The notes: a model not told the origin generated them from the sequence alone. A stretch of DNA of 21,940 bases from Prevotella merdae (GCF_900290275.1 NZ_LT985324.1:911897-933836); one strand, 5' to 3'; counted from the first letter of the stretch, positions 14,351-21,940 are shown. Program-made: numbers and translations.

Positions 14351-16876
14351 CTATCTCTTGAGCTGCGCCATTATTGTGCTAAGCTGACCCTCGTCTGCGA
14401 TAAGCACGTCGCGTGGCTTGCTGCCATGAGCAGCTCCAACTATGCCAGCCTTCTCGAGTTGGTCCATAAGACGTCCGGCACGATTGTATCCGATAGAGAA
14501 TCGGCGTTGAATCATACTGGTGCTGCCTTGCTGACTGATGATAACAGAGCGTGCAGCCTCTTCGAAGAAGGGGTCGAGGTTGCCCATGTCGCCAGCATTA
14601 GAGCCCGAACCCGTATCGCCACCATCCTCGCCCTTAGGCTCAGGCAGTTCCATAGGATGAACCGGACCCGACTGCTTGGCAATATACTCGTTAATCTTTA
14701 CAATCTCAGGCGTATTGATAAAGGCACATTGCACACGTGTAGGCTCGTTGCCGTTGAGGTAGAGCATATCGCCCATACCTATGAGCTGGTTGGCACCCGG
14801 ACGGTCGAGAATGATGCGCGAGTCCATCATCGAACTTACCTTGAAGGCAATTCGGCCAGGGAAGTTGGCCTTGATGTTACCCGTGATGATAGACGTTGTT
14901 GGGCGCTGTGTGGCAATAATCATATGTATACCCACGGCACGCGCAAGCTGGGCTATACGTGCTATAGGCATCTCTACCTCCTTGCCGGCTGTCATAATCA
15001 AGTCGCCAAACTCGTCGATTATTACAACTATGTATGGCATAAACTCATGGCCAAGCTCGGGGTTAAGGCGATGGTGCAAGAACTTGTCGTTATACTCCTT
15101 CAGGTTGCGTGCACCAGCAAGCTTAAGCAAGTCGTAGCGATGGTCCATGAGTGTACACAGACTCTTGAGCGTGCGCACCACCTTGGTTACGTCGGTAATA
15201 ATAGGCTCGTCGTCGTCGTCGACTTGGGCCATGAAATGGTCGGCTATAGGAGCGTAGACGCTAAACTCCACCTTCTTAGGGTCGATAAGCACAAGCTTAA
15301 GCTCGTTAGGATGCTTCTTATATAGTAGCGACGTGATGATGACATTCAAGCCAACCGACTTACCCTGACCGGTTGCACCAGCAACAAGCAGATGAGGAAT
15401 CTTGGTAAGGTCGGCCATGAACACCTCGTTGGTAATGGTCTTGCCAAGGGCGATAGGAAGGTCGAACTTGGTTTCCTGGAACTTGCGCGAGTTCAGAATG
15501 CTCTCCATCGACACGTTGTGGCGCTTCTTGTTAGGTACCTCAATACCGATAGTTCCCTTGCCTGGTATAGGCGCAATAATACGCACGCCAAGGGCAGACA
15601 GACGTAGGGCAATATCATCCTCCAGACTGCGAATCTTTGTGATACGGATGCCTTCGGCTGGCGTAATCTCGTAAAGGGTGATTGTAGGACCAACGGTAGC
15701 CTTAATCTCGCGTATCTCTATGCCAAAGCTCTTGAGCACTCTTACGATTTCCTCGTTGTGTGCCTTTATCTCCTCCATATCTACATATGGACGGCCCTCG
15801 TTGTCGTCCTTGCTCAGAAGCTCCAGTCCCGGATGCTTGTAGTTGACAAAAGGCTCGAGCGGATTGATAGGAGTATCAAACACATCCTTTGCAATATCTG
15901 ATCCTGATGCCCTTTTGGCCTTGCCCACCTCGACCGTAAGTGTGCTTGCCGGAGCGCCATTGATTGCTGCGGGGTTAGAAACCTTGGGCGTAATAGGTTC
16001 GGCTGCATTTGCGGCAGGCTTCTTCTTGGTAGAGCCTCCCAAATTAGAAAGGTCGGTAAGGTCGATTACGGCAGGAGCCGCGTTGTCCTCCTCCTTAGTC
16101 TTTGCCACCTTAGTATTATCTGACTTAACAGCATTGGCAAACTGCTGCGTTTGGCTTAGAGGCTCGTTGTTGTCGTCAGCCTCGGTCTCGTCAGCATCCG
16201 ACCCGCTATTGTTGAGCTTGTCGGTTACAATCTCCGAAGCTTTGTTGGCTACCGACTTCAAGGGGTTGAATATGCGTCTAACCCAAGTTATGGTCTGCTT
16301 GCTGATAAACGTAAGCAAGGCAATAGCCGAGAAGAACAGCACGGCTGTAAGTCCGGGAGGGCCAATAACATTCTCGATGTATTCCACACCTATGGCACCA
16401 TGGTTGCCGCCAGGATTGAACACCCACTCGGTCATGAAGGGCGATAAAACCTTAGACAGGAACAACGACAGCCATATCATGCTGACAGCCATCCCGAAGA
16501 ACCATTTCCACAGATTAACCGTAAATATCTGCATCATCTTTACGCCTACCAATATAAGGAAGGCAGGAATGAGGAAGGCTGAAAAACCAAAATTCTCGGT
16601 TATAAACAAATAGGAAATAATAGCTCCAAACGAACCGCAATAGTTACAGAACTCCTTGTCCGTGTTTAGCCATTCGCCCGGACGCAAGCTCTCCAAGAGA
16701 CTTTGGTCGGCTGCTCCCGTGTTAAGGTACGAGAACATCGCTATGAATGTAACGATTGCAAACAACACTATTATCATTCCAAAGAGGAAGTCAGTTCTCT
16801 CACTTCTCAGAAAGCTTGACAAGCCTATCGCTTCGGTAAGACTTGAAGGCTTGCGCTCTGTTTTCTTTTTTGCCAT
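14351..16876 (-). CDS. ftsK: FtsK/SpoIIIE DNA translocase
   Basis: An 841-aa septal DNA pump that would move chromosome ends through the closing septum and activate dimer resolution. The N-terminal membrane domain has about five hydrophobic segments (near 31-50, 83-105, 106-118, 125-145, 178-198). A low-complexity linker follows (about 215-345), then the motor: the alpha domain to about 470, Walker A GATGQGKS at 500-507 and Walker B IVVIIDEFGD with D621/E622. A C-terminal winged-helix gamma domain (about 775-841, SMIQRRFSIGYNRAGRLMDQLE) should read the orienting DNA motif. The length is normal and nothing is missing. It leads a unit with the LolA-like and DUF5687 genes and is divergent from the exonuclease gene. 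Confidence 0.96.
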   Translation of the reverse strand: MAKKKTERKPSSLTEAIGLSSFLRSERTDFLFGMIIVLFAIVTFIAMFSYLNTGAADQSLLESLRPGEWLNTDKEFCNYCGSFGAIISYLFITENFGFSAFLIPAFLILVGVKMMQIFTVNLWKWFFGMAVSMIWLSLFLSKVLSPFMTEWVFNPGGNHGAIGVEYIENVIGPPGLTAVLFFSAIALLTFISKQTITWVRRIFNPLKSVANKASEIVTDKLNNSGSDADETEADDNNEPLSQTQQFANAVKSDNTKVAKTKEEDNAAPAVIDLTDLSNLGGSTKKKPAANAAEPITPKVSNPAAINGAPASTLTVEVGKAKRASGSDIAKDVFDTPINPLEPFVNYKHPGLELLSKDDNEGRPYVDMEEIKAHNEEIVRVLKSFGIEIREIKATVGPTITLYEITPAEGIRITKIRSLEDDIALRLSALGVRIIAPIPGKGTIGIEVPNKKRHNVSMESILNSRKFQETKFDLPIALGKTITNEVFMADLTKIPHLLVAGATGQGKSVGLNVIITSLLYKKHPNELKLVLIDPKKVEFSVYAPIADHFMAQVDDDDEPIITDVTKVVRTLKSLCTLMDHRYDLLKLAGARNLKEYNDKFLHHRLNPELGHEFMPYIVVIIDEFGDLIMTAGKEVEMPIARIAQLARAVGIHMIIATQRPTTSIITGNIKANFPGRIAFKVSSMMDSRIILDRPGANQLIGMGDMLYLNGNEPTRVQCAFINTPEIVKINEYIAKQSGPVHPMELPEPKGEDGGDTGSGSNAGDMGNLDPFFEEAARSVIISQQGSTSMIQRRFSIGYNRAGRLMDQLEKAGIVGAAHGSKPRDVLIADEGQLSTIMAQLKR

Positions 16877-16946
16877 TATTGTAAGTTTTATGTCTATTGT
16901 TGCGTTTTAATAATCAAATACCTCATTGAAGAAGGCTTATTAGATA

Positions 16947-16954
16947 CAAAATTA
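16947..16954 (-). promoter_or_regulatory. Candidate -7 box of ftsK
   Basis: TAATTTTG on the - strand matches TAnnTTTG and lies about 70 bases before the ftsK ATG. No good TTTG is seen 18-21 bases upstream. Confidence 0.4.
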
Positions 16955-16997
16955 GTGGAAAAAACTCGTAAAGAGCCATAAATTCATAACTTTTTTC

Positions 16998-17005
16998 TAA
17001 TTTTG
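16998..17005 (+). promoter_or_regulatory. Candidate -7 box of the exonuclease-rlmI-tilS unit
   Basis: TAATTTTG on the + strand matches TAnnTTTG and would give a leader of roughly 20 bases before the ATG at 17028. A matching -33 box is not obvious. The same eight bases occur on the other strand for ftsK, 43 bases away. Confidence 0.45.
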
Positions 17006-17027
17006 CAAAATCTTTCAATGAAGTAGG

Positions 17028-17672
17028 ATGAAAAAGACAATATACAACAAATTTGACAAGGCAACTATCAACACATTGCCCTTGGTGGCTTTCCCTGGTA
17101 AGATTACGGTTGTGCTAAACGAGTACGAGGCCGAAAGGGCTGTCGACTATCTCCTGTCGTGCGACATTTTAGGAGTGGATACCGAGACACGCCCAGTATT
17201 CAGAAAGGGACAAAACCACAAGGTGGCCTTGTTGCAAGTAGCCACAAGAGACCATTGCTTCCTTTTTAGGCTCAACTATTTAGGATTGCCCAAGTCGCTC
17301 TTGCGCCTTCTTAGCAACAAGGAGGTGCCCATGATAGGTCTGTCATGGCACGACGACTTGATGTCCTTGCATCGTCGAGAGGACTTTGCACCCGGATGGT
17401 TTATCGATGTGCAAGACATTATTGGCAATCTTGGCATCGAGGACAAGAGCCTTCAGAAATTGTATGCCAACCTCTTTGGCGAGAAGATTAGCAAGCGCCA
17501 ACGCCTTACCAATTGGGAGGCCGACGTGCTTACGGACAAGCAGAAGGAGTATGCCGCCATCGACGCATGGGCCTGCATCAACCTATACGACGAGATTATG
17601 CGACTGATGGCAACACACGACTACAATCTTGTAAAAGTGCCTGAGCCTGAAGCGATTAAGGCAGCAGAATAA
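17028..17672 (+). CDS. 3'-5' exonuclease domain protein of the DEDDy (RNase D-like) type
   Basis: A 214-aa protein made almost entirely of one DEDD exonuclease domain. D51 and E53 (GVDTETRP) form motif Exo I, D109 or D110 in GLSWHDD fits Exo II, and Y175 with D179 (YAAIDAW) forms Exo III of the DEDDy subtype, so all metal-binding residues are present. It lacks the HRDC domains of true RNase D. The substrate is probably RNA or single-stranded nucleic acid ends, inferred from the family. It is the first gene of a + strand unit with an rRNA methyltransferase (35-base gap) and tilS, which supports a role in RNA maturation or decay. Confidence 0.88.
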   Translation: MKKTIYNKFDKATINTLPLVAFPGKITVVLNEYEAERAVDYLLSCDILGVDTETRPVFRKGQNHKVALLQVATRDHCFLFRLNYLGLPKSLLRLLSNKEVPMIGLSWHDDLMSLHRREDFAPGWFIDVQDIIGNLGIEDKSLQKLYANLFGEKISKRQRLTNWEADVLTDKQKEYAAIDAWACINLYDEIMRLMATHDYNLVKVPEPEAIKAAE

Positions 17673-17707
17673 ACAACGATAATAAGCAATAACGATATAA
17701 GCATTAT

Positions 17708-18889
17708 ATGTATAAAAGTCTATATTTAAAGAAAGGTAAGGAAGAGAGCCTTAAACGTTTCCACCCATGGATTTTCTCTGGAGCGGTAGCCAGCGTAGAC
17801 GACAACGTGGACGAGGGCGAGATTGTACGTGTTTTCACATCGGCTGGCGACTTTATAGCTGTCGGCATGTTCCAGATTGGCAGCATAGCTGTACGCGTGC
17901 TTTCGTTCCGCGACGTAACCATCGATGCTGAGTTTTGGGAGGCACGATTGGCTTCGGCATGGGAGATGCGCAAGGCTATTGGCCTGATTGGACGCGACAA
18001 CAACAATACATTCCGTCTTATTCATGGCGAGGGCGACAATCTTCCTGGACTTATTATCGACTGCTACGGCGACACGGCTGTTATGCAGGCACATAGCGTG
18101 GGAATGCATGTTTATCGCAACGAGATTTGCGAGGCTTTAATCAAGGTGGCTGGTGGCACAATAGCCAATGTCTACTACAAGAGCGAAACAACATTGCCAT
18201 TCAAAGCCGATATTGAGCACGAGAACGGATTCATCTATGGCTCGATGGGTAGCGACGTGGCTATAGAGAATGGACTTAAATTCCATATCGACTGGCTTAA
18301 GGGACAGAAGACGGGATTCTTTGTAGACCAGCGCGAGAACAGACATCTGCTTGAGACTTACTCGCATGGACGTTCGGTACTAAATATGTTCTGCTATACT
18401 GGCGGATTCTCGGTTTATGCCATGCGTGGAGGAGCCAAGCTTGTACACTCGGTTGACAGTAGCGCCAAGGCTGTGGAGCTAACAAACAAGAACATTGCCA
18501 TGAACTTCCCTGGCGACAACCGCCATGCTGCCTTCTGCGAGGATGCTTTCAAGTATCTCGACGCCAACGACAAGATGTACGACCTTATTGTTCTCGACCC
18601 ACCCGCTTTTGCCAAGCATCGTGGTGCTTTGCGTAATGCCCTGAAGGGTTATACACGCCTTAACGTCAAGGGTTTGCAGCGAATCAAGCCGGGCGGAATA
18701 CTCTTTACTTTCAGCTGCTCGCAGATTGTTACCAAGGAGAACTTCCGTAATGCTGTGTTTACAGCTGCTGTTCAGGCCAACCGCAAGGTGCGCATCCTGC
18801 ATCAGATTCATCAGCCTGCCGACCATCCTATTAACATCTATCATCCTGAAGGCGAATACCTCAAGGGATTGGTATTGTATGTGGAGTAA
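17708..18889 (+). CDS. rlmI: RlmI-type 23S rRNA cytosine-C5 methyltransferase
   Basis: A 393-aa class I SAM-dependent methyltransferase. The N-terminal PUA domain (about 2-75) would contact RNA. The central RlmI-like segment ends with GFFVDQREN (about 203-211), and the Rossmann domain has VLNMFCYTGGF (224-234) for SAM binding and LDPPAFAK (296-303). The TFSCSQ stretch places a cysteine at 337, which fits the catalytic Cys of m5C methyltransferases. In E. coli RlmI makes m5C1962 in 23S rRNA; the same target here is inferred from the family. The gene is 35 bases after the exonuclease gene and only 2 bases before tilS, so the three are almost surely co-transcribed. Confidence 0.9.
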   Translation: MYKSLYLKKGKEESLKRFHPWIFSGAVASVDDNVDEGEIVRVFTSAGDFIAVGMFQIGSIAVRVLSFRDVTIDAEFWEARLASAWEMRKAIGLIGRDNNNTFRLIHGEGDNLPGLIIDCYGDTAVMQAHSVGMHVYRNEICEALIKVAGGTIANVYYKSETTLPFKADIEHENGFIYGSMGSDVAIENGLKFHIDWLKGQKTGFFVDQRENRHLLETYSHGRSVLNMFCYTGGFSVYAMRGGAKLVHSVDSSAKAVELTNKNIAMNFPGDNRHAAFCEDAFKYLDANDKMYDLIVLDPPAFAKHRGALRNALKGYTRLNVKGLQRIKPGGILFTFSCSQIVTKENFRNAVFTAAVQANRKVRILHQIHQPADHPINIYHPEGEYLKGLVLYVE

Positions 18890-18891
18890 AT

Positions 18892-20280
18892 ATGAATAAT
18901 AAAGAAACTATAGAGAAATTCGTGGACTGGGTGCGACGCTTCGCCTCCGTCCACGATTTGTTTGTTAAAGGGGGCAAGTATATTGTGGCTCTATCGGGAG
19001 GAGCGGATAGTGTGGCCATGTTGTTGGTGATGAAGACTATTGCCCACGACCTGAACCTGACTATCGACGCGGCCCATTGCAACTTTCATCTGCGTGGAGA
19101 GGAATCGATGCGCGACGAGAGTTTTTGCAAGGATCTTTGCCAACGTCTTGACGTGCCTTTTCATCTTATTCATTTCGACACATTGGCTTATGCCGAACTT
19201 CATCACGTTAGTGTGGAGATGGCTGCACGCGACTTGAGATATGCTTATTTCGAGAATCTTAGACGCGATATTGAGGCTCGCGATATTTGTGTGGCTCATC
19301 ATCGCGACGATAGTGTGGAGACGGTTCTGCTGAACCTTGTGCGTGGCACGGGATTGCGCGGACTACGTGGCATTCAGCCTCGCAACGGAAACATCATCCG
19401 ACCCTTGCTCTCGGTAAGCAGGAAGGACATTCTGGGCTATTTGGAAGCGCTTGAACAAGGTTATGTAACCGATTCAACCAATCTGCATAACGACGTGAAA
19501 CGCAACAAGATACGACTCGACGTAATACCTTTGCTTAAGGAACTTAATCCGAGTGCGCCACAGTCTATATTCGAATCCTCGTTAAGGGTGGCAGAAGCTT
19601 TGAAAGTGTTTGACCAGGCTATTCAGAAGAGTCTGTCCGAGGTGGTTTGCACGTCTGACAAGGATGGCGGTTTCAGTATGGATGTAGCTAAACTACAGCA
19701 GCAGGCATCGCCCGAATACACCCTTTACGAGGCGCTTAATCCTTGCGGTTTCTCGTCTTCACTTGTCGAGCAGATATTCGCCTCGCTTGAGCGTTGTGCT
19801 ACGGGCAAGGTATTTGAGTCAGACTCGCACGAACTTACTTTCGACCGCGGACAAATAATTGTACAGAAGAAGCAGAATGCCACGCCACGTAGTATGCGCA
19901 TTCCAGAGACTGGCACGTATGTTTATAACGAGAACATTAAGCTTAAGGTTGTTGAGGAAGAGTGGGGGGCAGACAGCAAGCCAAGCCGACAACCCGATTG
20001 CGTGTGCCTTGATGCCGAGCAAATAAAATTCCCGCTTAAGCTTCGCACAATTGAACAAGGCGACCGCTTTGTGCCGTTTGGCATGAATGGAATGAAACTG
20101 GTTAGCGATTATCTAACCGACCGCAAGAAGAACCTCTTCCAGAAACGTGCACAACTTGTAGTTGAGGATGCAGAAGGCAGAATATGCTGGCTGGTGAAGG
20201 AACGTGCCGACAACCGATTCCGTATAACGAAGGACACAAAGAAGGCTATACGCATGATTTTGGTTGAATCGCATGATTAA
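18892..20280 (+). CDS. tilS: tRNA(Ile)-lysidine synthase
   Basis: A 462-aa enzyme that converts C34 of the CAU-anticodon isoleucine tRNA to lysidine using ATP and lysine, changing both its codon and its aminoacylation identity; it is essential in most bacteria. The PP-loop motif SGGADS lies at 35-40, followed by AAHCNFHLRGEESMRDE (about 60-76) and CVAHHRDDSVETVLLNLVRGTGLRGL (about 137-162), all typical of TilS. The C-terminal domains (from about 375) contain GDRFVPFGMNGMKLVSDYLTDRK. The length is normal. The ATG starts 2 bases after the rlmI stop codon, and GGAG at the end of rlmI can serve as its ribosome-binding site. Confidence 0.95.
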   Translation: MNNKETIEKFVDWVRRFASVHDLFVKGGKYIVALSGGADSVAMLLVMKTIAHDLNLTIDAAHCNFHLRGEESMRDESFCKDLCQRLDVPFHLIHFDTLAYAELHHVSVEMAARDLRYAYFENLRRDIEARDICVAHHRDDSVETVLLNLVRGTGLRGLRGIQPRNGNIIRPLLSVSRKDILGYLEALEQGYVTDSTNLHNDVKRNKIRLDVIPLLKELNPSAPQSIFESSLRVAEALKVFDQAIQKSLSEVVCTSDKDGGFSMDVAKLQQQASPEYTLYEALNPCGFSSSLVEQIFASLERCATGKVFESDSHELTFDRGQIIVQKKQNATPRSMRIPETGTYVYNENIKLKVVEEEWGADSKPSRQPDCVCLDAEQIKFPLKLRTIEQGDRFVPFGMNGMKLVSDYLTDRKKNLFQKRAQLVVEDAEGRICWLVKERADNRFRITKDTKKAIRMILVESHD

Positions 20281-20566
20281 ATTTGCGGTATGTGTTCATA
20301 TTTAAATTCTGAATACATATAAGCTCGAATATAATGTAAACCGCAGTTCAGTATATTGTAAAACCCAATTATCGCCATAGCACTTCAAATGGATACATAC
20401 CAAGCTTTGTTGTTCAGACAATGGTTTATCAGTAAGGTTATGAACCGCAAGGATTGCCAAGCAGAACAAGTAAAACACGAGTATCCGATGATTATTGTGA
20501 TGAACGGAACGATGCCAAGAGGTGCAAGTTAGAATCTTTCATCTTTTTAATAAGGTTCCAACACCT
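20281..20566. other. Mostly non-coding stretch after tilS
   Basis: No recognised gene. A hairpin lies just after tilS (TATGTGTTCA 20289-20298 with TGAATACATA 20310-20319, one wobble pair), enclosed by TGCGGT (20284-20289) and ACCGCA (20340-20345), which share one base with it. There is no T run, so it is a weak terminator candidate. A 47-aa ORF lies at 20389-20532. The first good + strand terminator is not until 20577-20628. Confidence 0.4.
20389..20532 (+). CDS. Small ORF of 47 aa, doubtful
   Basis: An ATG-to-TAG frame beginning MDTYQALLFRQWFISKVMN and rich in charged residues (RKDCQAEQVKHEY). It has no purine-rich Shine-Dalgarno and resembles no family I know. It lies between tilS and a + strand terminator, so it would be on a transcript extending from tilS or on one of its own. 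It could equally be a chance frame in a 3' untranslated region or a small RNA. Confidence 0.2.
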   Translation: MDTYQALLFRQWFISKVMNRKDCQAEQVKHEYPMIIVMNGTMPRGAS

Positions 20567-21397
20567 TTATAATATAATAGCGTACAGAGGGAACGATTTT
20601 TGTCGTTGTACCCTGTACGCTATTTTTGTTTCGCTATTATGAAGCAGTACCCTCCCCTTGTGAAACAGTGCCTTGTTTTCCTCTGAAGTATCAGGATAAA
20701 TTTTTCTTAAAGCTTCTTTTTTCTTGTTTTGTTTTTCAGACCATGCTCTTTCTGCAGCCACATAGTCATCATATAGGCGATAAAATACCTCCTGAAGCGT
20801 ATAGCTTTTCGTATTTTCGTCACCAAAATCATAAGGATATGGGGTCAGCAGCAGCTCGCGCAGTTGATTTTTCGCTTTTGCGATTTTTTCGTTCAACTTA
20901 GGAGTTAATGTATCCAGAGCCGAACGGTACTGATATGGCAATGTCATGCCGTTATCACCGCCTGTAACGCGACAGGGATCGAAGAGTTTGTTGGCTAAAC
21001 GCGATTCGTTGGCTTCCACCATCGGCCCTTTTTCCGCATTGTTTTTGTAGTCGTAGGCAAAGTCCTTGGCTGTGAGTGCTTGCCCTGGCAGGGTCAGACA
21101 AAGAAACTGATTCGGATTTTCACCTCCGATTACGCTTTCTATCTGATTGTATAGCAAGTCGATGAATGGCTCACTCGCAAGGCTTGCTCCACCATTGTCC
21201 TGTATGCTGGATTGGGAATCGTTGCCGATGTCGGATTTGGAGGCTTCATTGGAATTTGTCTTTCCTTTGGAGCCGGTATCCTCCTTTAACTTAGGAGGAG
21301 AATCATTATTAACTTCTTGAGGGTCATTTGAAACCACAGGAACAGCAGTTTCCTTTACTTCTTTTTTAGTATTCTTGGGCAAATTCTGTTCGTTCAT
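20567..21397 (-). CDS. Unrecognised 276-aa protein, C-terminus probably truncated
   Basis: Residues 1-75 are polar and low in complexity (K, E, S, N, D), probably disordered. Residues about 78-250 look like a folded helical domain with SEPFIDLLYNQIESVIGG, NPNQFLCLTLPGQ, EANESRLANKLFDPCRV and TPYPYDFGDENTKSYTLQEVFYRLYDDY. There is no signal peptide or membrane segment. I do not recognise the family. The last 25 or so residues (after SEENKALFHKG) change character, becoming basic and hydrophobic, and are encoded by a terminator hairpin on the other strand, so the original C-terminus seems lost. No Shine-Dalgarno is evident before the ATG. It follows a 35-codon ORF by 33 bases. Confidence 0.55.
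   Translation of the reverse strand: MNEQNLPKNTKKEVKETAVPVVSNDPQEVNNDSPPKLKEDTGSKGKTNSNEASKSDIGNDSQSSIQDNGGASLASEPFIDLLYNQIESVIGGENPNQFLCLTLPGQALTAKDFAYDYKNNAEKGPMVEANESRLANKLFDPCRVTGGDNGMTLPYQYRSALDTLTPKLNEKIAKAKNQLRELLLTPYPYDFGDENTKSYTLQEVFYRLYDDYVAAERAWSEKQNKKKEALRKIYPDTSEENKALFHKGRVLLHNSETKIAYRVQRQKSFPLYAIIL
20577..20628 (+). terminator. Intrinsic terminator pointing rightward
   Basis: An 11-bp perfect stem (ATAGCGTACAG 20577-20587 with CTGTACGCTAT 20613-20623) is extended inside by GGG/CCC and ACGA/TCGT pairings and followed by TTTTTG on the + strand. It ends transcripts coming from the tilS side, about 300 bases after the tilS stop codon, and overlaps the last codons of the - strand 276-aa ORF. 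Confidence 0.72.
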
Positions 21398-21430
21398 AGT
21401 TTTTACTTTTAATTATTGATTAATACTACT

Positions 21431-21538
21431 CTAAGAATCATCCAATTTAGTATCAATTGAATGTACGAATTTAGTTTGTGCCTGACAAAAATTTGCAGAC
21501 ACAACCACTCTCATTGGTGGATTCTCCGTGTGTTCCAT
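21431..21538 (-). CDS. Small ORF of 35 aa with a strong Shine-Dalgarno
   Basis: The frame begins MEHTENPPMRVVVSANFCQA and ends KLDDS before TAG. AAGGAGG lies five bases before the ATG, the best ribosome-binding site in the window besides that of the J-domain gene and far better than is usual here. The product is soluble, with one cysteine and no hydrophobic segment. It lies between the GLUG-protein stop codon (75 bases upstream) and the 276-aa gene (33 bases downstream) on the same strand, so it may be a real small gene or a leader peptide for the downstream gene. I know no family for it. Confidence 0.45.
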   Translation of the reverse strand: MEHTENPPMRVVVSANFCQAQTKFVHSIDTKLDDS

Positions 21539-21580
21539 CACGTCCTCCTTTTTTATTGGGGTTATACTTCGGTTTATGTT

Positions 21581-21611
21581 CGTTGCGGACGGAAATGTTC
21601 CGCCCGCAACG
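21581..21611 (-). terminator. Hairpin directly after the GLUG-protein gene
   Basis: A 14-bp stem with one mismatch (CGTTGCGGACGGAA 21581-21594, complement at 21598-21611) and a three-base loop starts two bases after the stop codon. No T run follows on either strand, so it may slow or stabilise the transcript end instead of acting as a full terminator. Confidence 0.5.
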
Positions 21612-21613
21612 GT

Positions 21614-21940
21614 TTACTGCTTCTTCAAGGTAGGCAATGTTCCGTTAAGTTCGTAACGCCACTTTGAACCTGCGTTCTGCAAGGCGGTGTTCATGGCATC
21701 AACGGCTTTCTGCCAGGTAACGACAGAGCCGTCCACCTTCGTGGCTTCGGTGCTTTTCTTATTGTAGCCGATACCTTGTTCATGATTGTTCTTCCAATAG
21801 CAGGCGGTCATCACGGTGGTGTAGTTATTTCCCAAAAAACCGCCGATATGTACATAGCCAGTGCTACTACCCGTACTGGTTACGTTGCCCGTGGCATAGC
21901 AGGCAAGGAGGCTGCTTCCTGCGTTCATTCCCACCAGACC
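21614..21940 (-). CDS. C-terminal part of a GLUG-repeat surface protein (cut by window edge)
   Basis: The frame is open through the right edge of the window, so the start is not visible. The 108 residues seen begin GLVGMNAGSSLLACYATGNV, a GLUG-type repeat, and a second partial unit follows (HIGGFLGNNYTTVMTACYWKNN). The end (AVDAMNTALQNAGSKWRYELNGTLPTLKKQ) is a tail common on Bacteroidota surface proteins of this kind. GLUG repeats form short beta-helix-like turns and occur in adhesin-like and fimbrillin-associated proteins. The function of this protein cannot be given from the fragment. No T9SS sorting domain is seen at the C-terminus. Confidence 0.75.
   Translation of the reverse strand, partial: GLVGMNAGSSLLACYATGNVTSTGSSTGYVHIGGFLGNNYTTVMTACYWKNNHEQGIGYNKKSTEATKVDGSVVTWQKAVDAMNTALQNAGSKWRYELNGTLPTLKKQ

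Noticed and set aside
14282..15325. 347-aa + strand ORF opposite ftsK
   Set aside because: It is the complement of a clear ftsK motor domain; the cysteine- and histidine-rich translation is typical of an antisense shadow.
20454..20642. 62-aa + strand ORF running through the terminator after tilS
   Set aside because: It overlaps an intrinsic terminator and has no ribosome-binding site or recognisable motif.

Overview
The window looks like chromosomal DNA from a Bacteroidales bacterium, most likely Prevotella or a close relative. The support is the family content (an RprXY-type two-component system, a type IX secretion plug-family protein, an HU-CCDC81/SPOR protein, a DUF5687 membrane protein and a TonB-dependent receptor with a carboxypeptidase-like N-terminal domain) together with Bacteroidota-type promoters (TTTG, about 20 bases, then TAnnTTTG). 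Shine-Dalgarno sequences are mostly weak. The genus is an inference; no rRNA or tRNA gene is present to settle it.

Left part (1-5.1 kb): a short J-domain co-chaperone on the + strand ends at a strong two-way terminator. Facing it on the - strand is a two-gene unit, an HU-like/SPOR membrane protein followed by a zinc-ribbon/FHA protein. Divergent from these is a lipoprotein with a near-consensus promoter. It converges on a - strand pair, a TonB-dependent receptor followed by a T9SS plug-family protein.

Middle (7.5-12 kb): an intact 1743-bp insertion sequence of the IS1182 type lies between the receptor and the rprX-rprY pair, all in the same transcriptional direction. It has 17-bp terminal inverted repeats and a 9-bp target duplication, and it split a long palindromic element that can be rebuilt base for base. 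The IS carries a terminator hairpin in front of its transposase gene, a promoter overlapping that hairpin, and an inverted repeat that would hide the ribosome-binding site only in read-through transcripts.

Right part (12-20.3 kb): ftsK, a LolA-like carrier and a DUF5687 membrane protein run on the - strand. Divergent from ftsK are a 3'-5' exonuclease domain protein, an RlmI-type rRNA methyltransferase and tilS, all housekeeping RNA-processing functions in one tight + strand unit.

Right edge (20.3-21.94 kb): accessory-looking - strand sequence with the C-terminal end of a GLUG-repeat surface protein cut by the window edge, a 35-codon ORF with an excellent Shine-Dalgarno, and an unrecognised 276-aa protein whose last codons run through a terminator pointing the other way, which suggests a broken C-terminus. 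I see no CRISPR array, tRNA, rRNA or phage module. The least described material is the IS with its split palindrome and the small-ORF cluster at the right edge.
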